From positions 1 through 42,726 of the forward strand of contig MHZX01000114.1 in assembly GCA_001828935.1 (NCBI GenBank): 42,726 nt of DNA. Reading direction: 5' to 3'. Source of the DNA: Rhodocyclales bacterium RIFCSPLOWO2_02_FULL_63_24 (lineage in GTDB: Bacteria; Pseudomonadota; Gammaproteobacteria; Burkholderiales; Rhodocyclaceae). The position numbers and the translations under genes were made by a program. Below the pieces are notes generated by a model. That model was given only the letters and a program-made list of their open reading frames with translations. It was not told where the DNA came from and did no database searches. Shown here piece after piece: positions 15,827 to 23,305 of this stretch. The first letter of the stretch is position 1. Each line of letters begins with the position of its first letter.

Positions 15827-16840
15827 GTGCATTTTTCTCGTCCCATTGTTTCTACATTGCTCGTTGCCGGTCTGATGGGCGGCCTTGCCCGCGCCGAGGG
15901 TGCGGCAGTTTCCTCAGGTGCCCCGGCGGCGCAGTCACTGGAACCGATACCGGCCAACAAGGACAACGATCTGCGGCTGTTTTATGTCGACGGCCGGATC
16001 GTCACCGGCACTGCGGCGATGCAAAAAATGAATACCGACGCCAATCTCGTCCTCTGGCTCGCGGGGAATCAGTTTTTCGCGATGGCAGATGTCATCCGGG
16101 CATTCCAGAAGCAGCATCCCCGGATCGGCAATGTCGGCCTGATTACCCTGCCGCCAGGAATCATTCTGAAAGCGATCGATGCCGGTGGTTGGAGCTATGC
16201 AGGCAACAACTATCGCATGCAGCCGGATGTATACGCCAGCGTTCAGCTGGGTCATCTGAAAACGCTCAAGGGCAAGGGCAGGATGAACCAGTTCATGGTC
16301 TACACCCACAATGCGCTCAACCTCATCGTGCCCAAGGGCAACCCGAAGCGGATCAAGGGTATCGACGATCTCGGGCGTGATGACCTCAAGATCATGCTGC
16401 CCAACCCAATCGACGAAGGCATCATGACCTTTTACGCAAAGAAGGTATTGGTCAATCACAAGCTGTGGGAAAAGCTGTCGGGCGGCAAGGAATGCAAGTC
16501 TTGCGACCCGACCCGGAATGTCCATTTCACCTCTGTGCACCACCGGGAGATTCCGGACGGCCTCAAGGCCGGAACAGTTGACGCGGGGATTGTCTGGGCG
16601 ACCGAAACGAAAAACGCGTTGGAAGAGGGTCATGCCGTCGAGGCGATTCCCTTGCCCGCGGAAGACAGCCTGATCAACGAGGTCTCGTACGCGATCGGCG
16701 TCATGACTGATGCCGCGCACAAGGAGGCGGCTAGCGAATACTTGTCCTTCCTGAAATCGGAACAGGGACAGGATGCCTATGCCAAGTTCGGTTTCATCAA
16801 GGCTTCGAAGGCCAATCTGGAAGTTCGCGACATACCTTAG
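15827..16840 (+). CDS. Periplasmic solute-binding-like protein (type 2 fold, ModA-like)
   Basis: This 337-residue protein has a signal peptide (residues 1-22, cleavage after ARA) and the pattern of class-II periplasmic binding proteins: LVLWLAGNQFFAMADVIRAF, NALNLIVPKGNPKRIKGIDDLG, the DAGIVWATE hinge block and a C-terminal YLSFLKSEQGQDAYAKFGF segment. It resembles molybdate/tungstate-type ModA proteins. An insert near residues 219-231 carries a cysteine pair (CKSC, 223-226); it is not a haem site because no His follows. The start is a GTG with a good ribosome site (GAAGGAGA). No permease or ATPase gene is adjacent, so it may act as a ligand sensor or scavenger with dsrE paralog 3. Confidence 0.85.
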   Translation: MHFSRPIVSTLLVAGLMGGLARAEGAAVSSGAPAAQSLEPIPANKDNDLRLFYVDGRIVTGTAAMQKMNTDANLVLWLAGNQFFAMADVIRAFQKQHPRIGNVGLITLPPGIILKAIDAGGWSYAGNNYRMQPDVYASVQLGHLKTLKGKGRMNQFMVYTHNALNLIVPKGNPKRIKGIDDLGRDDLKIMLPNPIDEGIMTFYAKKVLVNHKLWEKLSGGKECKSCDPTRNVHFTSVHHREIPDGLKAGTVDAGIVWATETKNALEEGHAVEAIPLPAEDSLINEVSYAIGVMTDAAHKEAASEYLSFLKSEQGQDAYAKFGFIKASKANLEVRDIP

Positions 16841-16852
16841 CCGCAATTCTGC

Positions 16853-16886
16853 GTCGGCCTGGCTGCTTGATTTCGGTCAGGCCGAC
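16853..16886. terminator. Hairpin between convergent genes, possible bidirectional terminator
   Basis: Perfect 9-base arms (GTCGGCCTG at 16853-16861 and its complement at 16878-16886) enclose a 16-base loop, 13 bases after the solute-binding gene and before the convergent TSUP gene. A smaller CCCGG/CCGGG hairpin follows at 16894-16908. No T-run is present, so factor-independent termination is uncertain. Confidence 0.5.
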
Positions 16887-16962
16887 CGCGTCTCCCGGAC
16901 ATGCCGGGTGCCCAACGGATTGCGCCGATCAAGGCCGTTGCCGATCCGTAGCGCCTATGTCT

Positions 16963-17762
16963 TCAGGAGGTCAGCAGGCCATGCAGCATCTTGGTCGCCA
17001 GCAACGCCAGAAAGCCGCCGAAGCCTCTTTTCAATTGCTTGACCGGCAGCTTGTGCGCCAGCCGGGCGCCCACCGGCGCCATCAGAAAACTGATGGCGAC
17101 GACCCCGACGAAGGCGGGCAGGTAGATATAACCCAGCGAATAATCCGGCAGGCCTGAGGTCTTGAGGCCGCTCAGGATGTAGCCGAAGGTCCCGGCGACG
17201 GCGATCGGAAAACCCAGCGCCGAGGAAGTGCCGACGGCATGGTGAATCACCACGTTGCAAAACACCATGAAGGGAATCGTCAGGAAGCCGCCGCCGGCGG
17301 CGACCAGGCTCGAGACGACGCCGACCAGCAAGCCGGCGACGACCATGCCGAGAGTGCCCGGCAACTGGCGGTGGGGCTTGGGCTTGAAGTCCAGCATCAT
17401 CTGCAACGAAGCGTAATACACGATCGCGGTGAACACCATGGCCAGCGGCCGGGTCGGCACCCAGGTGGCGATGAAGGAGCCGGACAGGGTGCCGATCACC
17501 AAGCCGGGTGCAAAACTCTTGACGATATCCCAGCGTACGGCGCCATGCCGGTGATGGGCGCGCATGCTGGCGATCGACGTGAATACGATGGTTGCCATCG
17601 ACGTACCGAGCGCCAGATGCATGCTGTGCTCGACCGGGAAAGCTTGCGCCGTAAAGAGCATGAACAGCAGCGGGACGATGGTCAGTCCGCCGCCGACACC
17701 GAACAGGCCGGCAACGAATCCGGCGAATACTCCCAGCAGCGGGTAGCCCAACCACCAGAGAG

Positions 17763-17766
<4 letters not shown>
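16963..17766 (-). CDS. TSUP-family permease (TauE/SafE-like sulfite or sulfonate exporter)
   Basis: The 267-residue polytopic protein has about eight helices in two homologous halves. Each half begins with the family glycine motif: AGLFGVGGGLTIVPLLF near residue 17 and SSLVAAGGGFLTIPFMVF near 150. TSUP proteins move sulfite, sulfoacetate, thiosulfate or other organosulfur anions, but some members move unrelated ions. The start is a TTG overlapping the EVE gene stop by four bases (17763-17766); no ATG fits. Position beside the sigma/DsrE locus hints at sulfur-anion export, which is inference only. Confidence 0.87.
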
Positions 17767-18233
<467 letters not shown>

Positions 18234-18457
18234 ATCTAGTCGGTGGCGTTGTCGCAGCGCCTGGAATTCATCCAGCGGGTTTCGGGGAAGCCGCACAAAA
18301 TACACTATTGGCGTGGATTTGCGCGAAGGCGGTGCGGGAGTGTATCCCGGGCTGGCTGCCGCACCGGGGTCCAGTCGATGCGAGCGCGTCCGACTGGCGC
18401 CACGAGCCGGTCTGGCTGTAGGCGGGAAACCTTCCTGTGCCGACGCTTGCGCCGGTC
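18234..18457. other. Gene-free spacer
   Basis: 224 bases between the EVE and HDOD genes. A forward frame ending at 18421 reads CIPGWLPHRGPVDASASDW, which looks more protein-like than chance, but it has no start, ribosome site or adequate length and could be a gene remnant. No clear promoter or terminator was seen. Confidence 0.3.
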
Positions 18458-19294
18458 TCAAGCCGCCAGCTGGACGGCTTGCGCTTCTTCCTGCAGATCG
18501 AGGAAATCGTCTTCCGAGAGACCGAAGCGCTTCATCGTCGCGGGACCGAAGCGCTCCCATTCGATGTCGCGCGAGTCGCGCGACATCAGGTGCACGATGT
18601 GTTGGGCGAGGTGGCCAAGGGCGATGAAGTCAAGCGTCGATTCCGCCACCTCCGCGCTTCCGAGTATGTCCACATCATGATGCTGCAGGATGGCATTCGC
18701 TACCGGTTCGGAGAGACCCCAGGAGCGGGCCAGGAAATAGCCGACCACGGCATGGTGGGTCCCTACGCCCTGTTCCTCGGTTTCGGTAAAAGTGGTTTCC
18801 TCGGTTTGGTTGGCTTTGACCAAGGCCGCCCGGTAGCCTGGGAAGCGATGCAGCAGCATGGGGATGCCGCAATCGTGGAACAGGCCATAGGTATAGGCTT
18901 CGTCAGGTGTGATGCCGCTTTGTCCGCGGGCAATCAGGGCACCGATCAGCGCCACTTTCTCGGCGCTGTCCCAGAAGCGCTCCATGTTCTGTCCATTGGG
19001 GGCGCCGACGGATGTGCGCAGCACCAAGCCCGTAGCGATGCTTTTGACATTGTTCAGGCCGAGCAGATCGATCGCCTGGGTGATGCTTGTGATCTTGCGC
19101 GAACGCCGCCAGATCGGCGAGTTGATGGCCTTGAGCATGGCGCCGGCCAGCGCGACGTCGGCCTTGACCAGCTTGCCGATCCGCGCGAGGTTCGGCTGCT
19201 CCTTTGCCGATTCCTCGGCGAGCACTAACACCACTTCCGGGCGTGGCGGAAACTTCAGCTCATGCAGCAGAACCTCGTGCCGTCCGATGTCCAT
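18458..19294 (-). CDS. HDOD-domain protein
   Basis: The 278-residue protein is a single HDOD domain (HD-related output domain): PNLARIGKLVKADVALAGAML, then INSPIWRR, ITSITQAIDLLGLNNVKSIA, and GLFHDCGIPMLL. The pattern is degenerate in catalytic HD metal ligands. HDOD proteins are usually signalling adaptors rather than phosphohydrolases. The ATG at 19294 has GGGAG 9 bases upstream on its strand; a TTG at 19312 is an alternative. The 266-base gap upstream contains an AT-rich stretch (about 19350-19405) that could hold its promoter. Confidence 0.88.
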   Translation of the reverse strand: MDIGRHEVLLHELKFPPRPEVVLVLAEESAKEQPNLARIGKLVKADVALAGAMLKAINSPIWRRSRKITSITQAIDLLGLNNVKSIATGLVLRTSVGAPNGQNMERFWDSAEKVALIGALIARGQSGITPDEAYTYGLFHDCGIPMLLHRFPGYRAALVKANQTEETTFTETEEQGVGTHHAVVGYFLARSWGLSEPVANAILQHHDVDILGSAEVAESTLDFIALGHLAQHIVHLMSRDSRDIEWERFGPATMKRFGLSEDDFLDLQEEAQAVQLAA

Positions 19295-19560
19295 GTCATT
19301 TACTCCCAGCAATTTCGAAACCTTCCGCGAGTCCCTTAGGGGATTCGTTTATGGAGGTAACTGTATATTTTTACGGGAGAAATTACTATTGAGCGGAAGT
19401 TATAGTACCAAAGGCATAGGCGTTTGCTTCCTTACGCAGGCAGTACGACCTGCAGGCAACATTGGGCGACAGGGATTGTTGTATTCCCGAAATATTGTCG
19501 GGCGGCGCGGCTTGGTGGGCGACGGCGTTTCTTCTTGTCTTCCCGAACGTCAACACAAGC

Positions 19561-20841
19561 TCAATCGGCATCCATGCCGAGTTGCTGCACCCAAGTCAGC
19601 GCGTCGGTGAGAATTTCGCCGAGCAGGCCCAGGGTGGCTGTGGCGCCATAGGATGCGAGCAGGGCCTGGGTGCCGGCGATGTTGTTGTCGTCGTAACGTT
19701 CGGTCAGCGCGAACAGGCGGCCGACAGTTCCTTCCCGGTGCGTCAGCGCCAGCCGGACTTCGTTGCCGACTGCGATCTGCGCCAGCACGTCGGTCATCGA
19801 CATGCCCAGCGCGGCCGGTACGACCGACATGAGGCCAGTAATGAAGGCCGGATCGCGCAGATCCCGTTGTCCCGGGTGCAGCCGTTCTACCAGCAGCTCC
19901 ATGAAACGGCCGCGCAGCGCAGCCAACTGCAGCAGCGGGTTGTGGGCGAGATCGATATCGGCGCCATGGCTGAACAGCAGCAGCTGCAACCAGCGCTGCA
20001 ACTGGCGGCGTCCGAGTATTGTGATGGCGTGGCGCACCGAGGTGATGCGGGTTCGCGCGCCGACACCGACCGAATTGGTCAGCCGCAGCAGGTTGATCAC
20101 CAGCGCCGGTTCGGTGCGGAAGGCGGCCTCGAGCCGGGCTTCCTCGGCTTCTTCCGCCACCAGCCTGATCAGGCGCAGCAGGCCCTGGGTCGATGCATCC
20201 AGCTTGCGTCCTTCGACAATCACCGGCCTGGCGAAGTAATAGCCTTGAAATAGTTGGAACCCGAGCAGGCGACACAACTCCATCTGCGGCTGCGATTCGA
20301 CGTGGGCCGCAATCAGTATGCGGCGCGTGGTGCCAAGCGCCCGCGCCGAGGTCTGTAGCTGGTCGCCGGGGATGCCATCGATGTTTATCTTGAGCCAGGT
20401 GGCGAGATCGACCAATGGCCAGAGGTGGTCGCCAACATCGGTGACGCCCGAGATCGAGAAGGCGTAGCCCTTGGCCTTGAGCTCCTGGCAGCGTGCCAGT
20501 AGTGCCGGGTCGGCAAAAGCGGCGACCTCGGTTTCGAGCACCACAATGTCTTTCGGCAGCAACTCGACCAGATCGCTTTGGAGAAACTGCGCATCGACAT
20601 TGATGAAGGCGCGCACATGACCGAAGACGTTGGCCAGCCCAAGTTCAGCGAAGGCCTTGCAAACGACGTCGGCGGTGGCGACCGTGGCTGCCGTGGCGCT
20701 ATCGACGTGGGCGGAGTTCTCCGCCGTGGCGCGGAACAGCAATTCGTAACCCGCCAACCCCTGATCCTTGTCGAGGATCGGTTGGCGGCCTATGAAGATT
20801 TCACGCAGTTGATCACGCGGTTGAGATGCCGTATCGCCCAT
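19561..20841 (-). CDS. Degenerate EAL plus HDOD signalling protein (YuxH type)
   Basis: The 426-residue protein combines an N-terminal EAL-like domain (about residues 15-215) with a C-terminal HDOD domain (about 220-410), an architecture known from YuxH and CdgJ proteins. The EAL signature is replaced by YELLF, the DDFGTG loop by DVGD, and the KID position reads KINIDG. It very probably cannot hydrolyse cyclic di-GMP and more likely binds it or a partner. The HDOD part is intact in pattern (TEPALVINLLRLTNS, ITILGRRQLQRWLQLL). The start at ATG 20841 keeps IFIGRQPIL at its usual place; the in-frame region upstream has no ribosome site. Confidence 0.88.
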   Translation of the reverse strand: MGDTASQPRDQLREIFIGRQPILDKDQGLAGYELLFRATAENSAHVDSATAATVATADVVCKAFAELGLANVFGHVRAFINVDAQFLQSDLVELLPKDIVVLETEVAAFADPALLARCQELKAKGYAFSISGVTDVGDHLWPLVDLATWLKINIDGIPGDQLQTSARALGTTRRILIAAHVESQPQMELCRLLGFQLFQGYYFARPVIVEGRKLDASTQGLLRLIRLVAEEAEEARLEAAFRTEPALVINLLRLTNSVGVGARTRITSVRHAITILGRRQLQRWLQLLLFSHGADIDLAHNPLLQLAALRGRFMELLVERLHPGQRDLRDPAFITGLMSVVPAALGMSMTDVLAQIAVGNEVRLALTHREGTVGRLFALTERYDDNNIAGTQALLASYGATATLGLLGEILTDALTWVQQLGMDAD

Positions 20842-20871
20842 GGACGCAAACGCAGTTTCAGTGAAGGCCAA

Positions 20872-20961
20872 CGCCGGCATTATCGGCGTTAATGCCAAAA
20901 CCAAAACATTCTGCTTCAGGAAGGTTAGCGTCGAAATTATCGACGCTAAACCAAAACATCT
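20872..20961. repeat. Two tandem hairpins upstream of the EAL-HDOD gene
   Basis: Two imperfect tandem units each combine a hairpin with a CCAAAACAT box on its downstream side on the forward strand. The hairpins are AACGCCG...CGGCGTT (about 20873-20893) and the perfect 10-base TTAGCGTCGA...TCGACGCTAA (about 20925-20949). On the reverse strand the loops read GCCGATAAT and GTCGATAAT. They lie in the presumed leader of the EAL-HDOD gene and downstream of 6S RNA. Confidence 0.6.
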
Positions 20962-21049
20962 TGTTTCATTGAAGATTGACGTCGGTCATTTCGGCGCCAA
21001 GCGTAGCGGCTGTTACCCAAAATGGCACGGAACATACCACGCCCATGCA

Positions 21050-21236
21050 AAAAGATTCCCCCGCGTGTGCCGTTTGGCCGGCATCCTGAACCTGGGTTCA
21101 GAGTGGCCACTTTCCTGCCGCTTCAGGTTCGCTCGCCGGGAGCGATCACAACAGCGGCGTCGTTGGGCTGCGGCCGATGCCAATCAGCATTGGTTCAAGG
21201 AATGTATGGCCTTGGCGAACACCGCAGGGGAAACTC
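21050..21236 (-). ncRNA. ssrS: 6S RNA
   Basis: Directly downstream of zapA on the reverse strand, the normal place for 6S RNA in proteobacteria, a region of about 185 bases starts TTTCCCCTGCGGTGTTCGCC. It ends with the matching closing strand ACACGCGGGGGAA followed by TCTTTTT. A CCTTGAACC box and a GAACCCAGGTTC stem lie in between, as in betaproteobacterial 6S. The RNA mimics an open promoter and holds sigma-70 RNA polymerase. The T-run suggests its own terminator. Exact ends are estimates. Confidence 0.82.
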
Positions 21237-21280
21237 TGGGAAGCCAAACAACTCATTTGCGAATCCGGGCAGAACGCCGG

Positions 21281-21595
21281 TCAGAACAGCTGTTCGTGTT
21301 GTGCCAGTGATTCGTCGAGCTTGGCCTCGATGAAATCGATTCTACGCTGAATCGATTCGCTTTCAAGTGCAGCCGCGAGGTCCGCCGGAGCGTTCTTCGC
21401 CGCAAGAAATTCATGGGCCAGATTGAGGGCGACCATGACCGCGAGACCTTCGCCGCTGCTGCGCGTCTTGTCGCCGGCTTCCTTCAGCTTGCCGTCGAGA
21501 AAGGCTACGGCGGCAAGCAGCGCCTCCCGCTCCGCGGGTTTGCAGGCAACGCGATAGTCCTTGCCCAGCAGCTTGACTTCGAGGGTATCGCTCAT
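21281..21595 (-). CDS. zapA: Cell division protein ZapA
   Basis: The 104-residue protein has the ZapA head (LEVKLLGKDYRVACKPAEREAL) and a C-terminal coiled coil. ZapA bundles FtsZ protofilaments at the division ring. It overlaps the zapB-like gene by four bases (21592-21595), and 6S RNA follows downstream, a widely conserved order. Confidence 0.95.
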   Translation of the reverse strand: MSDTLEVKLLGKDYRVACKPAEREALLAAVAFLDGKLKEAGDKTRSSGEGLAVMVALNLAHEFLAAKNAPADLAAALESESIQRRIDFIEAKLDESLAQHEQLF

Positions 21596-21786
21596 TCGGC
21601 GGGCAGGCGTGTCATCAGCGCTTCAAGACGTTCGCGCGTGATGTCGATTTTCTTCGTCAACGTATCTCGTTCGGCCTCCAGGCCTGCGACGTGGGCGCGC
21701 AGGGTCTGATTCTCGTTACGCAGGCTGGCGCACACGGCCAGTATCTGTTCGACCTTGCGCTCAAGGGAATCGAGGGAAACGCTCAT
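21592..21786 (-). CDS. Small coiled-coil protein, ZapB-like (TIGR02449 type)
   Basis: The 64-residue protein is almost wholly a heptad coiled coil (LERKVEQILAVCASLRNEN and onwards) and sits immediately before zapA with an ATGA overlap. This position and length are typical of the small division-associated protein found with zapA in beta- and gammaproteobacteria. Whether it is a true ZapB orthologue cannot be judged from so short a coiled coil. Confidence 0.85.
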   Translation of the reverse strand: MSVSLDSLERKVEQILAVCASLRNENQTLRAHVAGLEAERDTLTKKIDITRERLEALMTRLPAE

Positions 21787-21896
21787 GACGGCAAGTTTCC
21801 GGGAAAAGTGTAATCAGGTCAAGCAACAAGCTGGCAAACTGAATGTCGTTTGGCAGGGGTCGTAGGGAATTAACCCCGGTCTGGCAAAATGGGCGT

Positions 21897-23162
21897 ATGC
21901 CCAATGAAGTCTTCTCGCCGGCCAAGCTGAGCCGGGCACTGGTGATCAAGCTGCGCCATCACGGTGATGTCCTGCTGAGTTCGCCGGTGATTTCCGCGCT
22001 GAAGCGTTTGGCGCCGCAGTGCGAGGTCGATGCGCTGGTATACGCCGATACCGCGCCGATGCTGGAAGGCCACCCGGCGCTGACGCAACTGCATCTGATC
22101 GATCGCAACTGGAAACGACTGGGATTCAGACGCCAGGCCGCCGCCGAATGGAGTCTGCTTCGGAAGCTGGGGGCGCGGCACTACGACTTGGTCGTCCATC
22201 TGTCGGTGCATACACGCGGCGCCTGGCTGGTGCGTCTGCTGCGTCCCCGCTGGTCGGTGGCGCCGCAATTCCGTGCCGGCTTCTGGGCGGGCAGCTTCAC
22301 CCATTTCTATCCGGCGCAGTCGGATCCACAGCGCCACACGGTGGAAACCAATCTCGACAGCCTGCGCGCCCTGGGCATGGAGCCTACGCCCGCGGACAAA
22401 CGTGTGACCCTGGTGCCGGGCGCCGCGGCCGAGGCGCGGATCGAGGCGCTGTTGGCACAGCATGGACTATCTGCCGATAGCTTCGTGCATGTCCATCCCG
22501 CATCGCGCTGGGCCTTCAAGTGTTGGCCGGCCGAACGCGTCGCGGCCTTGTGCGATGCACTGGCTGCAAGAGGCTGGCCCATCGTGCTGACGTCGGCGCC
22601 GGATGCAAGCGAGAAGGCGCTGGTTGCCGCCGTGTGCGCTGCGCGCCAACCAAACGCCGTTACCTGCCCGCGAAGCGGAATTCCAGGTACGCAAGGCGCG
22701 TCAGCGCCGGCGCGTTGCGTCCCTGCGGGAACCATGGATCTATCCGGCCAGCTTTCGCTCAAGGAGCTCGCGGCCCTGACGGCGCGGGCAAGGCTTTTCG
22801 TCGGCGTCGATTCGGCGCCGATGCACATGGCCGCCGCGCTGGGCACGCCGGTGGTCGCCATCTTCGGTCCCTCGGGCGATCGCGAATGGGGGCCGTGGGG
22901 CGAGATTGGGGAAAATCCCCACCGTGTCGTCGCCTCGAACACTCATCCCTGCCGCCCCTGCGGGCTCGCCGGCTGTAACGACAGCAAGGTCAGCGAGTGC
23001 CTGACCACCCTGCCGGTGGCGCAGGTGCTGGCGGCGTGCGAGGAACTGCTGGCCATCCCCCCGCCCCCCTGCCTGGGGCTGGGGATGGCTGAAGTTCGCC
23101 GCGTTGCGGCTCCGGTAATGACTGACCCCGCCTTGGGGCGGCCCGACGGCGGCGCGCCATGA
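21897..23162 (+). CDS. waaQ: LPS heptosyltransferase III-like (GT9)
   Basis: The 421-residue GT9 glycosyltransferase adds heptose to the LPS core from ADP-heptose. It shows VIKLRHHGDVLLSSPV at the N-terminus and the sugar-nucleotide site LFVGVDSAPMHMAAALG, followed by the cysteine-rich CRPCGLAGC segment seen in WaaQ. The ATG at 21897 is preferred over 21843, which adds a non-family leader. Two repeat-derived parts are in frame: residues about 258-272 (PRSGIPGTQG) and the last 35 residues or so, encoded by the 23056-23153 repeat. Neither belongs to the usual family. The stop overlaps the next ATG by ATGA (23159-23162). Confidence 0.9.
   Translation: MPNEVFSPAKLSRALVIKLRHHGDVLLSSPVISALKRLAPQCEVDALVYADTAPMLEGHPALTQLHLIDRNWKRLGFRRQAAAEWSLLRKLGARHYDLVVHLSVHTRGAWLVRLLRPRWSVAPQFRAGFWAGSFTHFYPAQSDPQRHTVETNLDSLRALGMEPTPADKRVTLVPGAAAEARIEALLAQHGLSADSFVHVHPASRWAFKCWPAERVAALCDALAARGWPIVLTSAPDASEKALVAAVCAARQPNAVTCPRSGIPGTQGASAPARCVPAGTMDLSGQLSLKELAALTARARLFVGVDSAPMHMAAALGTPVVAIFGPSGDREWGPWGEIGENPHRVVASNTHPCRPCGLAGCNDSKVSECLTTLPVAQVLAACEELLAIPPPPCLGLGMAEVRRVAAPVMTDPALGRPDGGAP
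22668..22712 (+). repeat. In-frame repeat, RSGNPGTQS family (copy in waaQ)
   Basis: About 45 bases beginning with the hairpin CCGCGAAGCGG, aligning with 40373-40417 (polA, reverse orientation) and with each unit of 30319-30390 (asnB). It is read as PRSGIPGTQGASAPAR and interrupts the waaQ stretch just before MDLSGQLSLKEL. Confidence 0.7.
23056..23153 (+). repeat. About 98-base dispersed repeat forming the waaQ 3' end
   Basis: It aligns by eye with the complement of 36570-36665. Shared landmarks in order are a C-run, GGCTGAAGTTC-like, a GCCGC-GTT-GCGGC hairpin, CCGGTAATG-like, and CTTGGGGCGGCCCG. It supplies the last 30 or so codons of waaQ. Confidence 0.65.
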
Positions 23163-23305
23163 AGCTCGCCAACGTGCCCCAGAAGTACACCCCTTTCGGC
23201 GGGCGACCGCGCGCAGCGGAGGGGGACCCGGCGCAGCCGGGGGCGAAGCGTCCGCGTGTGGGATGCGCGCCGCCGTTCGGCGGTCGATCCGGAGTTGTCC
23301 CATGA
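23159..23305 (+). CDS. Leaderlike mini-ORF from a duplicated glycosyltransferase 5' end
   Basis: The first 44 bases (23159-23202) repeat the start of the next gene (23302-23345) with two mismatches, giving MKLANVPQKYTPFGG and then unrelated, repeat-like GC-rich sequence to a TGA at 23303. The 48-codon frame overlaps waaQ by ATGA upstream and the real glycosyltransferase by ATGA downstream, so translational coupling is preserved across the insertion. No function is expected of the peptide. Confidence 0.5.
   Translation: MKLANVPQKYTPFGGRPRAAEGDPAQPGAKRPRVGCAPPFGGRSGVVP

Noticed and set aside
16493-16504. CKSC in the solute-binding protein as a haem c site
   Set aside because: A haem c motif needs CxxCH; the residue after the second Cys is Asp.
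20872-20961. Sigma-28 promoter for the EAL-HDOD gene
   Set aside because: The loop sequences resemble the -10, but no TAAA or TCAAG -35 lies at the right spacing. The likeness is kept only as an observation.
21843-21896. Earlier ATG for waaQ
   Set aside because: The added 18 residues are not part of GT9 proteins, and the ATG at 21897 places VIKLRHHGDVLL normally.
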